From: JAJFUE01 sp041687335
GTDB taxonomy: Bacteria > Sumerlaeota > Sumerlaeia > MVZB01
DNA: 64,000 nt
Direction of reading: 5' to 3'
Assembly (NCBI GenBank): GCA_041687335.1
Contig: JAWLCE010000016.1
Coordinates: forward strand, 1 to 64,000
The position numbers were made by a program, and so were the translations under genes. The notes beneath the pieces are model-generated. The model was not told the origin of the DNA. It did not search any database and saw nothing but the letters and a program-made list of their open reading frames with translations. The stretch's first letter is position 1, and each line of letters starts with the position of its first letter. Below are positions 49,546 to 58,233 of the stretch, piece by piece.

Positions 49546-50673
49546 TCAACTCCCCCATCGCTGGTGCACCAGTTGCGTGCGCGCCACATTCATCAAAATT
49601 CCCATTGCCGTCATGCAGATCAACAGCGAGGAGCCGCCGTAGCTGATGAAAGGCAGCGTCAGCCCCTTGGTCGGCAGCAGGCCCAGGACGACGCCCAGGT
49701 TGATCGCCGCGTTGGCAAAGACCAGCAGAGTAATGCCCGAGGCCAACAGGCTGCCGAAGAGGTCGGTCGAGCGCAGCGCCACGATCCAGCCGAGCAGCAC
49801 GATCGCCGCATAGGCCGCCACCACCAGCGAGACGCGCACGAAGCCCAGCTCCTCGGCCATGATGGCGAAGATGAAATCGGTGTGGCGGTCGGGCAGGTGG
49901 CCGAACTTTTGCAGGCTCTCGCCGAGGCCTCGCCCCCACATCCCGCCCGAGCCGATGGCGATCAGCGACTGGCTGAGCTGGTAGAGCGATCCGCGCCGCA
50001 TCTCCTGGTCCACCAGCTCGGGTGTCAGCAGGAAGACCAGATAGGAAAAGACGCGCGAGACACGGTGGGGTCGCATCAGGATCGCCATCACCAGCGCCGG
50101 CAGGACCGCCATCCCCAGCGCCAGCAGGTGAAACCAGCGCATCTCGGCCACCAGCCACATGCCGCAGACGACGACGCACAGGACGAAGGTGGCGCCGAAG
50201 TCGTTCTTGACGATCACGGCCGCAAACAGCCCCGTGACCACCAGCGCCGGCATCACCCCCGAGCAGAAGCTGCGGATGTAGGGCCGTCGCTCGGAGAGCA
50301 TCTTGGCCATGTAGATGATCATGGCGAGCTTGGCCAGCTCGGAGGGCTGGAAGTTGATGATGCCCAAGTTGATCCAGCGGGCGTCGCCCTTGGCCGAGAC
50401 GCCGATCCCCGGCACATAAATCAGCAGCAGCAGGAGCATGGAGAAGCCCAGCAGCCAAGGGGCCAGGCGCTTGAGGCGGCCATAGTCGATCCAGTAGGCG
50501 GCCAGCAAGAGCACCAGGCCGCCCAGCGCATAGATTGACTGGCGCACCAGCAGCTCCTGAGAGGCGGAGGCGCTGTAGACGGCGATGATGCCGGTGGCGA
50601 CCAACGACAGGGTCAGGACGAACAGGACCAGCGGAATGTTGAGCGGGCGTAAGACTGGCAGGTCGCGCGTCAT
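49546..50673 (-). CDS. ftsW: Cell-division lipid II polymerase FtsW
   Basis: 375 residues with ten membrane helices (SEDS family). Synthesises septal peptidoglycan with FtsI. Conserved: VYSASASQELLVRQ, AKGDARWINLGIINFQPSEL, RHTDFIFAIMAEELGFVRVS, and LPTKGLTLPFISYGGSSLLI. Position before murG is typical of the dcw operon. A GTG 12 bases further up (50685) is an alternative start. Confidence 0.95.
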   Translation of the reverse strand: MTRDLPVLRPLNIPLVLFVLTLSLVATGIIAVYSASASQELLVRQSIYALGGLVLLLAAYWIDYGRLKRLAPWLLGFSMLLLLLIYVPGIGVSAKGDARWINLGIINFQPSELAKLAMIIYMAKMLSERRPYIRSFCSGVMPALVVTGLFAAVIVKNDFGATFVLCVVVCGMWLVAEMRWFHLLALGMAVLPALVMAILMRPHRVSRVFSYLVFLLTPELVDQEMRRGSLYQLSQSLIAIGSGGMWGRGLGESLQKFGHLPDRHTDFIFAIMAEELGFVRVSLVVAAYAAIVLLGWIVALRSTDLFGSLLASGITLLVFANAAINLGVVLGLLPTKGLTLPFISYGGSSLLICMTAMGILMNVARTQLVHQRWGS

Positions 50674-50824
50674 CAGGGGCTGCACCTTGGGCGTCTACAA
50701 TTCGCAACGGGAGCGGCAGCGCCACAAACTATCATTGACCGTAAGAATTCTAAGCGCCCACGCGAGATGATGCCAGTGGAAAACGGGCCAGGACAGCCTC
50801 CGCCTGATCCTTCATGTTTTTTTA

Positions 50825-50978
50825 TCGCAAAGGTGCAGAGGAAATGGCCAAAGGTCGCAAAGGCAGGAATCGAATCATGATCTTCCAGACCCATCATGAT
50901 GTTCATGACGTCACCCACCCGAAACGTCCCCGCAACGACTTTGCGTTCTTTTTCTAATTCTCCGCGACCTTTGCGAAA
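50825..50978. repeat. Inverted pair of GCAAAGG repeats (family A, copies 3 and 4)
   Basis: TCGCAAAGGTGCAGAGGAAA starts copy 3 (50825-50864). Copy 4 (50937-50978) is its reverse-strand relative, reading ACTTTGCGTTC and CCGCGACCTTTGCG on the plus strand. The arms flank about 70 bases with a CATGATC/CATGATG motif. It lies in the 360-base gap upstream of ftsW; no gene. Confidence 0.6.
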
Positions 50979-51033
50979 TGAATGAAGATTCAAGGAGCAC
51001 CCGCGCCGGATCGACAACCTCTCCCGGTCACCT

Positions 51034-52005
51034 TTACAGGGAACCAAGGATCTCGTCGAGCGGGATGGCGCCGGCCGGTGGGGGCTGCTGGCCCGCCGGC
51101 ACCGTCACCACGCCCGTGTTGGCCTCGGGGCCCAGCGCGGCCAGCTCGCCGACCAGCTGGCCGACGGTGACAAACTCATAGCCCTGGGCGCGCAGCTCCG
51201 TGATCATTCCCCGCAGCGCCGTGAGCGTGTGCGGCTTGGTGTCGTGCATGCAGATGATCCCGCCCGGATGCGCGCCATTGACCACCTTGCCGTGGATGGA
51301 GGCCGCATCGCGAGCGCGCCAGTCCTCGGGGTCGACCGACCAGTTGGCCAAGACCAGCCCCAGCTCACGACAGACGTCGCGGGTGGACTGGTTGACCGAG
51401 CCGAACGGCGGCCGGAACAGACGCGGGCGAACGCCGGAGGCCTGCTCGATCAGGGTCATCGAACCCTCGAGTTCCTCGCGGATTTTGGCCGCACCCAGCT
51501 TGCGCATGTCGGGATGGGTCTGGGAATGGGTGCCGATCTCGAAGCCGGCCTCGGCGACCATCCGCGCCAAGGCGGGGCTTTTCTCGACCATCGAGCCGAG
51601 CATGAAAAAGGTGGCCGGCACGCCCTCCTCACGCAGGAGCGCCACAAATTGCGGCGTCAGCGTCGGGTGGGGGCCATCATCGAAGGTCAGCGCTATGCGA
51701 CGGCCGCCGGCAAGCCCGCTGCGCACCGTCTCGCCGGCGAAGGCCAGCAGCTGGTGATCGGCCGTGACCGCAGGCGCGGAGCCGTTCATGGCCACGGCTG
51801 GCACGGTGGCCGCCGGGGCGGCGGCCGCCAGAGCCACCTGGGCCGGGACAGGCTCGACGGGCTGGTCGGTGAACTCGGCGGGGGCCTCGACCGGCAGCAG
51901 GGCCGCGGCCGCCGGACGTGTCTGTGAACCGAATTGATATCCAACGAGGAAGGTCAGGCCAAGCGTGGTCAGCACCATCAGCACAAGCAGAACCGTTTTG
52001 GACAT
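51034..52005 (-). CDS. Polysaccharide deacetylase (NodB homology)
   Basis: 323 residues. An N-terminal membrane anchor or signal (5-24) and an Ala/Pro-rich linker (about 30-90) precede the NodB domain: motif 1 TFDDGPHPT, motif 2 THSQTHPDM (metal His pair), motif 3 RPPFGSVNQ, motif 4 DPEDW and motif 5 ICMHD. It likely removes acetyl groups from peptidoglycan or an exopolysaccharide in the periplasm. It stands alone between ftsW and prfB. Confidence 0.9.
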   Translation of the reverse strand: MSKTVLLVLMVLTTLGLTFLVGYQFGSQTRPAAAALLPVEAPAEFTDQPVEPVPAQVALAAAAPAATVPAVAMNGSAPAVTADHQLLAFAGETVRSGLAGGRRIALTFDDGPHPTLTPQFVALLREEGVPATFFMLGSMVEKSPALARMVAEAGFEIGTHSQTHPDMRKLGAAKIREELEGSMTLIEQASGVRPRLFRPPFGSVNQSTRDVCRELGLVLANWSVDPEDWRARDAASIHGKVVNGAHPGGIICMHDTKPHTLTALRGMITELRAQGYEFVTVGQLVGELAALGPEANTGVVTVPAGQQPPPAGAIPLDEILGSL

Positions 52006-52077
52006 GAACCAGTCATACCTTTCGATCTATCAAACCATGCAAGTGAGGTGAAGGATGAATCGGATGGAATTGCGGGC

Positions 52078-53196
52078 TCAGCCTTCGCTGGCCGGAATGC
52101 CGGCGGACCAGCGCAGGCAAGCCTCGATGAAGCCGTCCAGCTCGCCGTCCATGACCGCCTGAATATTGCCGGTCTCGTGGCCGGTGCGGTGATCCTTGAC
52201 GAGCTGGTAGGGCTGAAAGACGTAGGAGCGGATCTGATTGCCCCAAGAGATGTCGCGTTTTTCGTTTTCCTTGGCGGCCAGTTCGGCCTTGCGTTGCTCC
52301 TCCTGGAGCTGATAGAGGCGCGAGCGCAGCATTTTCATCGCCTGGGCCTTGTTCTGGAACTGGCTGCGCTCGTTCTGGCACTGAACGACGACCTTGCTGG
52401 GCAGGTGCGTAATGCGGACGGCCGAACTGGTCTTGTTGACGTGCTGACCGCCGGCGCCACTGGCGCGATAGACGTCAATCTTGAGGTCTTCCTCGCGAAT
52501 GTCAATCTCAATGTCATCATCCACCTGCGGCCAGCAATAGACCGAGCAGAAGGAGGTGTGGCGGCGCTTGTTGGCGTCGAACGGCGAGATTCGCACCAGC
52601 CGGTGGACGCCGATTTCGTTCTTGAGCTGGCCGTAGGCATAGTCGCCCTTGACCAGCAGCGTGGCCGAGCGGATGCCGGCCTCATCGCCATCCATGACTT
52701 CGATGGTTTCGTAGGCCAATGCGGAGCGTTCGATCCAGCGGCCGTACATGCGAAGGAGCATCTGCGCCCAGTCGCAGCTTTCGGTGCCGCCGGCGCCGGC
52801 GTGGATGTGCAGGTAGCAATCGCCGATGTCCTCAGGTTCCTTCATCAGGGCGCGCGTCTCGAGCGACTCCAGCCGGCGCGCCAGATCGGAGGCCTGCTCG
52901 CCGAGCTGGCGCAGCATCTCCTCATCGCCCTCGGCCATGCCGGCCAGCTCGAGCGCATCGGCGACCTCGCGCGCCAGCGCATCCCAGGGGTCGACCTGCA
53001 GTTTGAGCCGGTTGAGCTCGCGCATGTGTTCCTGGGCCGTGGTGGCGTCATCCCAGAAGCCGGGCCGGCCGGTCTTGCCTTCCATTTCGTCGACCTGGCG
53101 GCGCAGCTCCTCGAGCTTGAGGTATTGGCGGGCCTCGTCCGCGCGTGCGCGGACGCGTTGCAGTTGGGAGTCAAGTTCCTCGGGCGGGATCGTCAT
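52078..53196 (-). CDS. prfB: Peptide chain release factor 2
   Basis: 372 residues, full length. Ends translation at UGA and UAA. The stop-codon tripeptide SPF is in RISPFDANKRRHTSF; the catalytic GGQ is at about 249-251 in YRASGAGGQHVNKTSSAVRI. The N-terminal helices read continuously (QYLKLEELRRQVDEMEGKTG) with no internal UGA, so there is no programmed +1 frameshift as in E. coli. Confidence 0.95.
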   Translation of the reverse strand: MTIPPEELDSQLQRVRARADEARQYLKLEELRRQVDEMEGKTGRPGFWDDATTAQEHMRELNRLKLQVDPWDALAREVADALELAGMAEGDEEMLRQLGEQASDLARRLESLETRALMKEPEDIGDCYLHIHAGAGGTESCDWAQMLLRMYGRWIERSALAYETIEVMDGDEAGIRSATLLVKGDYAYGQLKNEIGVHRLVRISPFDANKRRHTSFCSVYCWPQVDDDIEIDIREEDLKIDVYRASGAGGQHVNKTSSAVRITHLPSKVVVQCQNERSQFQNKAQAMKMLRSRLYQLQEEQRKAELAAKENEKRDISWGNQIRSYVFQPYQLVKDHRTGHETGNIQAVMDGELDGFIEACLRWSAGIPASEG

Positions 53197-53521
53197 GGTT
53201 CATCCATCGGCCGTTGCGCGGCCTGTCTCATCGCGACCGGGCCACCACCCGGCGATTGTCCAGCCGCATTCTAAGGGCTCGGGCGCCCCAACGCAAGCGC
53301 GGGATCAAGTCCGGCGGTGGGAAGCGGACAAGATCAGATCGTTGGGGGCAGCACTCCCTCCACCCCCACCTCCTTCCGTTGACAGACTTCCAGTTGTATC
53401 CTTGCTCGCCGCCCCCGTTCGAGCTATACAAGATCAAGCCTACACCCAGCATCCCCATCGGCAAGCCCGCGGGGAAAGGGGACAGCATTGACACGAACCC
53501 GAAAACGCACGGAGAACGGGA
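53197..53521. other. Intergenic region before the sugar-acid cluster
   Basis: 325 bases between divergent prfB and the lipoprotein gene. Two TTGACA boxes (near 53378 and 53488) lack matching -10 boxes. I see no clear promoter, operator or RNA. Confidence 0.4.
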
Positions 53522-54406
53522 ATGAAAAACTTGAGGAATGCAGGATGGAGATGCGCATTGCTGATCGTCACCCTGACGGTCGGATGTGCCCAATTCCATC
53601 AAGAACCTGAAGTGCGACTGGGGTTCACGACTCAGAATTTTATCGGGCATATTCCGGTCTCGCTGGAAACGGCGAAGGACTTTGTGGGCTATGCACATGA
53701 GCATGGATTTGCCTGGATTGAGCTGCGCGATCCGGACGCGTCGCTGACGGTGGACGAGTGTCTTGAAATCTCCGCCTTGGCGCGGGGGCTGGGCATCGAG
53801 ATCAATTATTCGGCCCAGCGCGGGCTGCTGGCGGAGGACTTCTGGACGGTCTTCGAGCGGGCTGTGGTCAACACCACCCTGTTTGATGGGCCGCGCACGG
53901 TGCGGGTTCTGGCCCTGCGCGGCGAGGGGGAGAAGGGATGGACGGAAGCGGAGTTCCAGCGCATGGTCAGGATCGCGCAAGACGCGCTGCGCCGGGCCAC
54001 GGCCCATGGAGTCGGCTTGACCGTGGAACACGCCGACGCCGCACTGGACGGACGGGGTCAGCCATACTATGGCATGGTCGAACTGCTGGATGCGATCGAT
54101 CCGGCAATTACGCTCCAGCTCGACACGGCCAACATCTTCACCGGCCCGGTTGAGGTCACGCCGGCGGAAGCGGAGGCGTTTATCCGGGAGTTTGCCCACC
54201 GGATTTCCTATCTTCATGTGAAGTCCGCCCGCGACGGTCAGGCCCTCCCCGTGCTCGACGGCAACCCGCTTGAATTTAAGAAGATTTTTTCGCTGCTCGC
54301 GGATCAGGCCCCCGTCTATGCCGCCATCGAATTCGGGCCGAACGCCAGCGCGGAGATGGTCTATGAGCATTTGCGCGTCAGCCTCGATAATCTGAAAAAC
54401 AAATGA
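53522..54406 (+). CDS. Lipoprotein with sugar isomerase/epimerase-type TIM barrel
   Basis: 294 residues. Lipoprotein signal: basic start, ALLIVTLTVGC lipobox with Cys22. The mature part is an AP-endonuclease-2-like TIM barrel: GFAWIELRD, GVGLTVEHADAALD (metal Glu/His), ITLQLDTANIF, SYLHVKSARDGQAL and YAAIEFGPNASAEM. Located at the head of the eda-kdgK cluster on the same strand, so it may process an extracytoplasmic sugar acid or derivative; this is inference. GGAG precedes the ATG. Confidence 0.75.
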   Translation: MKNLRNAGWRCALLIVTLTVGCAQFHQEPEVRLGFTTQNFIGHIPVSLETAKDFVGYAHEHGFAWIELRDPDASLTVDECLEISALARGLGIEINYSAQRGLLAEDFWTVFERAVVNTTLFDGPRTVRVLALRGEGEKGWTEAEFQRMVRIAQDALRRATAHGVGLTVEHADAALDGRGQPYYGMVELLDAIDPAITLQLDTANIFTGPVEVTPAEAEAFIREFAHRISYLHVKSARDGQALPVLDGNPLEFKKIFSLLADQAPVYAAIEFGPNASAEMVYEHLRVSLDNLKNK

Positions 54407-54461
54407 CAGGCGGGGTGCCGCGCAGCGCGTGTTTCCATCATGAAGCAGGGAGATAAGCAGA

Positions 54462-55121
54462 ATGAGCACGAAGACAGAGAGATGGGGTGCGCTCATTGAG
54501 CCTCATCCCGTGATTGCGGTCCTGGTCATCGATGATGCGGCGGATGCCGTGCCCTTGGCTCAAGCCCTGATCGCAGGCGGGATCGGAGCCATGGAACTGA
54601 CCCTGCGCACCCCCGCCGCGCTCGATGCGTTGCGTCAAATCCGCGAGCAGGTTCCGGAGATGACTGCCGGGACCGGCACGGTGCTGACCTGTGAGCAGGT
54701 GCGCGAAGTCAAAGCCGCCGGTGCGCAGTTTGCCGTGGCCCCGGGACTGAACCGCCGTGTGCTGGAGGCTGCGGCGGCCGAGGACCTGCCCTTTGCGCCG
54801 GGGATCGCCACGCCGTCCGATATCGAGGCGGCGCTGGAGCTGGACTGCCGCGTGATGAAGTTATTCCCGGCGGTCCCGCTGGGTGGGCTGGAGTATCTGA
54901 AAAGCATTGCCGCGCCGTACCTCCACCTCGGAGTGCAATTTATTCCGCTGGGCGGACTGAACGAGCAAAACCTGCGTGAATGGATCAGCAGCCCGCTGGT
55001 CTGCGCCGTCGGCGGCTCCTGGATCGCCCCGCGAGACCTGATTCGTGAAAAGGCGTGGGCTGAAATCACCCGCCGGGCTCAAGCGGCCTCGACTATTGCT
55101 AAAGGGAACCAACAGGCATGA
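54462..55121 (+). CDS. eda: KDPG/KHG-type aldolase
   Basis: 219 residues. Cleaves 2-keto-3-deoxy-6-phosphogluconate to pyruvate and glyceraldehyde-3-phosphate. Active-site segments: MELTLRTPAALDAL (Glu and Arg), TAGTGTVLTCEQV, FAPGIATPSDI and the Schiff-base Lys in VMKLFPAVPLGG. GGGAGA precedes the ATG. The stop overlaps the kdgK start (ATGA), so the two are coupled. Confidence 0.93.
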   Translation: MSTKTERWGALIEPHPVIAVLVIDDAADAVPLAQALIAGGIGAMELTLRTPAALDALRQIREQVPEMTAGTGTVLTCEQVREVKAAGAQFAVAPGLNRRVLEAAAAEDLPFAPGIATPSDIEAALELDCRVMKLFPAVPLGGLEYLKSIAAPYLHLGVQFIPLGGLNEQNLREWISSPLVCAVGGSWIAPRDLIREKAWAEITRRAQAASTIAKGNQQA

Positions 55122-56215
55122 ACAGGAAGAAAGTCATCGGTTTTGGAGAGATCATGGGACGGCTGGCGCCGGAGCAGTTTTATCGCTTCAGCCAAAGCTG
55201 CCCGGGCAAGCTGGACCTGACGTTTGCGGGCGCGGAGGCGAATGTCGCGGCCTCGGTGGCGATGCTGGGCGGGGCGGCTGAGTTTGTCACGGCCTTGCCG
55301 AAACATGCGGTCGCGGATGCCTGCATCGGCGTGCTGAGGGGACTTGGGGTCGAAACCGGGCATATCCTGCGCACCAAACAGGGGCGGCTGGGGCTCTACT
55401 TCGTTGAGACCGGCGCCAATCAGCGGCCCAGCAACGTCATCTATGACCGCGATGGCGCGGCGGTTGCCCAGACGCCGGGCGAGGCCTATGCGTGGGATGA
55501 GATTTTCGCCGACGCGGGCTGGTTCCATGTGAGCGGCATCACGCCGGCCCTGTCGCGCCTGGCGGCCGAAGCGGTCCTGCTGGCGGCAAAGAAGGCCAAG
55601 GCGGCGGGGCTGATGGTCTCCTGTGACCTGAATTTCAGGAAGAAACTGTGGAACTGGGAGGGCACGCTCAAGCCGCGCGACCTGGCAGAGAAGACCATGC
55701 GCGAGATCCTGCCGCTGGTGGATGTGATCATCGGCAACGAAGAGGATGCATCCGACGTGCTGGGGATCCATGCGGGGGATACCGATGTGGAGTCGGGCGC
55801 GCTGGCGATCAAGAAATATCCCGAAGTGGCCGCCGCCATCGCCGGTCAGTTTCCGAACGTGAAAAAAGTCGCCATCACGCTGCGCGAGAGCATTTCGGCC
55901 TCGCACAACAACTGGGGGGCGATGTTGTACGATGTCGCTTCCGCGCGTGCGGTTTTTGCGCCGGTGCGCGGCGGGCAATACCAGCCTTATGAAATCCGTG
56001 ATATCGTCGATCGCGTCGGCGGTGGGGACTCCTTCGCCGCCGGCCTGATTTTTGCGCTGCATACCGGCCAATACCCTGACGACCAGGACGCGATCGCCTT
56101 CGCCGTCGCTGCCTCGTGCCTCGCCCATTCGATCAAGGGCGACTTCAACTTCAGCTCGCGGGCCGAGGTCGAAGCGTTGATGAAGGGCAGCGGCTCCGGG
56201 CGGGTGGTGCGTTGA
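55118..56215 (+). CDS. kdgK: 2-keto-3-deoxygluconate kinase (PfkB family)
   Basis: 365 residues. GFGEIMGRLAP start, FAGAEANVAASVAMLGG (substrate lid), SCDLNFRKKLW, IIGNEEDASDVLG and the catalytic DRVGGGDSFAAG. It makes KDPG for the adjacent Eda aldolase, completing the lower part of hexuronate/gluconate breakdown. An ATGA overlap with eda and an AGGGA site support the start. A long palindrome follows. Confidence 0.9.
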   Translation: MNRKKVIGFGEIMGRLAPEQFYRFSQSCPGKLDLTFAGAEANVAASVAMLGGAAEFVTALPKHAVADACIGVLRGLGVETGHILRTKQGRLGLYFVETGANQRPSNVIYDRDGAAVAQTPGEAYAWDEIFADAGWFHVSGITPALSRLAAEAVLLAAKKAKAAGLMVSCDLNFRKKLWNWEGTLKPRDLAEKTMREILPLVDVIIGNEEDASDVLGIHAGDTDVESGALAIKKYPEVAAAIAGQFPNVKKVAITLRESISASHNNWGAMLYDVASARAVFAPVRGGQYQPYEIRDIVDRVGGGDSFAAGLIFALHTGQYPDDQDAIAFAVAASCLAHSIKGDFNFSSRAEVEALMKGSGSGRVVR

Positions 56216-56246
56216 TGTGAGGTCGGTGGAACGAGGACGATGGATC

Positions 56247-56293
56247 GCCCGGTGATGCGCTGGCTTGTCGGGACAAGCCAGGCATCACCGGGC
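56247..56293. terminator. Long palindromic hairpin between kdgK and the Nramp-like gene
   Basis: GCCCGGTGATGC (56247-56258) pairs with 56282-56293, and CTGGCTTGTC (56260-56269) with 56272-56281: 22 pairs, one bulged base and a 2-base loop. It lacks a T-run. It is in the gap between convergent genes and may stop transcription from both. Confidence 0.55.
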
Positions 56294-56313
56294 CAGAGGC
56301 CGGGCCTGAGCGG

Positions 56314-57582
56314 TCACGAGGCCACCCCGAAGAAATCAATCAGACCCTTGACCGCCGTGGCGGACATGACGAGCGCAAAAACAAGCGCCGCTCCCATGCC
56401 AGCATTGAGCAACCAACCGGCGGAATGCTTGCCCATCAGATCACGCCGATTCAGCAGCACCATGAAGACGATGACCACGAGCGGCAGCGCGAACACCTGG
56501 GAGACCTGCGTCGCGATCTGCGCGGCGATCGGATTGACGCCCAGCACGGGAACGGTCAGGCCGATCAGGCAAGCCACGCCGGCCAGCACCCGGAAAAGCA
56601 CCGACCGGCTTTCAAACCCTCCATTGCGGTAATCACCGATCAGCAAGGGGGCGACCATGCAGATCGGAAAGACCGACGAAAGACCCGCGCTCACCGTGCC
56701 GACCAGAAAGAGGGCGACGGCAAAACGGCCGGCCACGGGCTCAAGGGAACGAACCATGTCGAGCACATTGGTGACCGACTGCCCGCGCGCAAAGATCGCC
56801 CCGGCCGCACAAGCCATCACCGCGCCGCTGATGACAAACATCAAGACCGCCGCCAGCACCGCATCGCGACGCTGTTGCGAAATCTGAGCCAACCCCCAAC
56901 CCTTGCCACGCAGCAGGATCGGGCGCACGACAAAGGTCGGCGCGGCCATCGTCGTGCCGACGAATGCCGCCACCATCAGGTGCGCGCCCGGCACCTGGGG
57001 AATGCGCGGAATCAAGCCGCGCGCGATATCCCCCGCCGGCGGCAGCACGATAAACATCGAAATGATAAACGAGACCCCAAGCAGCGTGACAAAGAAGACC
57101 AGGATGCGTTCGAAAAGTGAGTAGGTGCCGTACCACAGCAGCAGATACATGAACGACATGACCACAATCGCAATCCCCAGCACGGGCCAGTAGCTGCTCT
57201 CGGCCAGGGAGGGCAGGAACAGGCGGCTGCCTTCGTAGAGGGCGGTGGAGGAAAGCCCAACCAGGCCCGAAAGGCAAAACCACTGCCCGAGCACAATCCC
57301 GAAAATCATCAGGATCGCCCAAAATTGACCGGCTGGCAGATGACGGCGACAGGCATGCACGGCAGTATCGCCGGTCACGACTGCGAACCGGCCCGCCGCC
57401 TCCATCAACACCCAGGAGAAGAAACAACTGAGCGCGAGCACCCACAGGAGCAACATGCCATACTCGCTGCCGGCTTTGGTCATAGCCGTGACGCTGCCAG
57501 TCCCGATGGTGTAGCCGATGGCAAAGATGCCCGGCCCCACCGCAAGCAGCATGGCGCCAATTCTGCTGATGTATGATTTCAT
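56314..57582 (-). CDS. Nramp-related membrane transporter lacking the canonical metal motifs
   Basis: 422 residues with eleven helices; Nramp/LeuT layout. TM1, usually D-P-G-N, reads GPGIFAIGYTIGTGSVTAMT (Gly-Thr-Gly-Ser), and TM6, usually M-P-H, reads GTTMAAPTFVV. So the Asp, Asn and Met/His metal ligands are missing. Relatives of this type lie by sugar-acid genes in several phyla. Here it faces kdgK, so a non-metal substrate such as a sugar acid is possible, but unproven. GAGAGG precedes the ATG at 57582. Confidence 0.75.
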   Translation of the reverse strand: MKSYISRIGAMLLAVGPGIFAIGYTIGTGSVTAMTKAGSEYGMLLLWVLALSCFFSWVLMEAAGRFAVVTGDTAVHACRRHLPAGQFWAILMIFGIVLGQWFCLSGLVGLSSTALYEGSRLFLPSLAESSYWPVLGIAIVVMSFMYLLLWYGTYSLFERILVFFVTLLGVSFIISMFIVLPPAGDIARGLIPRIPQVPGAHLMVAAFVGTTMAAPTFVVRPILLRGKGWGLAQISQQRRDAVLAAVLMFVISGAVMACAAGAIFARGQSVTNVLDMVRSLEPVAGRFAVALFLVGTVSAGLSSVFPICMVAPLLIGDYRNGGFESRSVLFRVLAGVACLIGLTVPVLGVNPIAAQIATQVSQVFALPLVVIVFMVLLNRRDLMGKHSAGWLLNAGMGAALVFALVMSATAVKGLIDFFGVAS

Positions 57583-57721
57583 GAACACCCTCTCGTCCCA
57601 ATTGTTGGCCGCGAATCAGCCTGCCGCCGGACATATATCAGGGGACTAATTCTAGTCACCCCGGCCCAGACTGCAACCAAGATATAGGTAGGTGGGGGTG
57701 GATGGAGGGAGTGGCTGTGAG

Positions 57722-57760
57722 GCAAAAAAACAAAGCCGCCGAACCCGAGGGCGCGGCGGC
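57722..57760 (-). terminator. Terminator of tRNA-Val
   Basis: On the minus strand a 7-base stem (57760-57754 with 57741-57735) is followed by TTTGTTTTTTTG. Confidence 0.8.
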
Positions 57761-57771
57761 GGAGTTTTCGG

Positions 57772-57848
57772 TGGTGGGTGGTACAAGATTTGAACTTGTG
57801 ACCTCTGCGATGTCAACGCAGCGCTCTAACCAACTGAGCTAACCACCC
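57772..57848 (-). tRNA. tRNA-Val (anticodon GAC)
   Basis: 77 bases including an encoded CCA (57772-57774). Acceptor GGGTGGT pairs with ACCACCC; D-arm AGCTCAGTTGGTTAGAGC; anticodon loop TTGACAT (GAC); T arm AAGTTCAAATC. A terminator follows on the same strand. Confidence 0.95.
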
Positions 57849-57987
57849 AACCCATCGACGCCATAGCTTATCCCACTCAAAGGTGGGTTTTCAACACGAA
57901 AATAGGGCATCTGGCGGATGACTGGGCGCAGTTTGCGCTCGCGATCAGAGCTCGTGCCGGGGAGGGTGGGTCGGCTCTTCAAGCCGA

Positions 57988-58150
57988 CACTGGAGGACAT
58001 GTCGGGTCGAAGACCCGACCTACCCGTTCGGAGTCCGTAGCGGCCACACTGGAGGAGATGTCGGGTCGAAGACCCGACCTACCCGTTCGGAGTCCGTAGC
58101 GGCCACACTTGGAGGAGATGTCGGGTCGAAGACCCGACCTACCCGTTCGG
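57988..58150. repeat. Tandem 59-bp hairpin repeat (2.7 units)
   Basis: Units begin at 57988, 58047 and 58106 (the last partial). Each has the hairpin GTCGGGTCGAAGACCCGAC, then CTACCCGTTCGGAGTCCGTA. A GTCGGCTCTTCAAGCCGAC hairpin precedes them (57970-57988). No gene in 57849-58233. Confidence 0.85.
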
Positions 58151-58163
58151 GCGCGATGAAGAA

Positions 58164-58192
58164 GGCCCCTCCTCCCGGAGGGAGAAGGGGCC
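58164..58192 (-). terminator. Terminator of the beta-helix gene
   Basis: Minus strand: GGCCCCT pairs with AGGGGCC (58192-58186 with 58170-58164), with an inner CTCCC/GGGAG stem, then TTCTTC. Confidence 0.65.
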
Positions 58193-58233
58193 GGAGCGAT
58201 CTGCTCAATTGTTTCCGCAGTCTCAAGAGCCGC

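Noticed and set aside
49538..50725. Extension of murG to a 784-codon protein
   Set aside because: The extra 395 codons lie over ftsW in another frame; ftsW is clearly the real gene there and murG starts at 49537.
57988..58150. CRISPR-like array
   Set aside because: Whole 59-base units repeat without unique spacers, and no cas genes are present.
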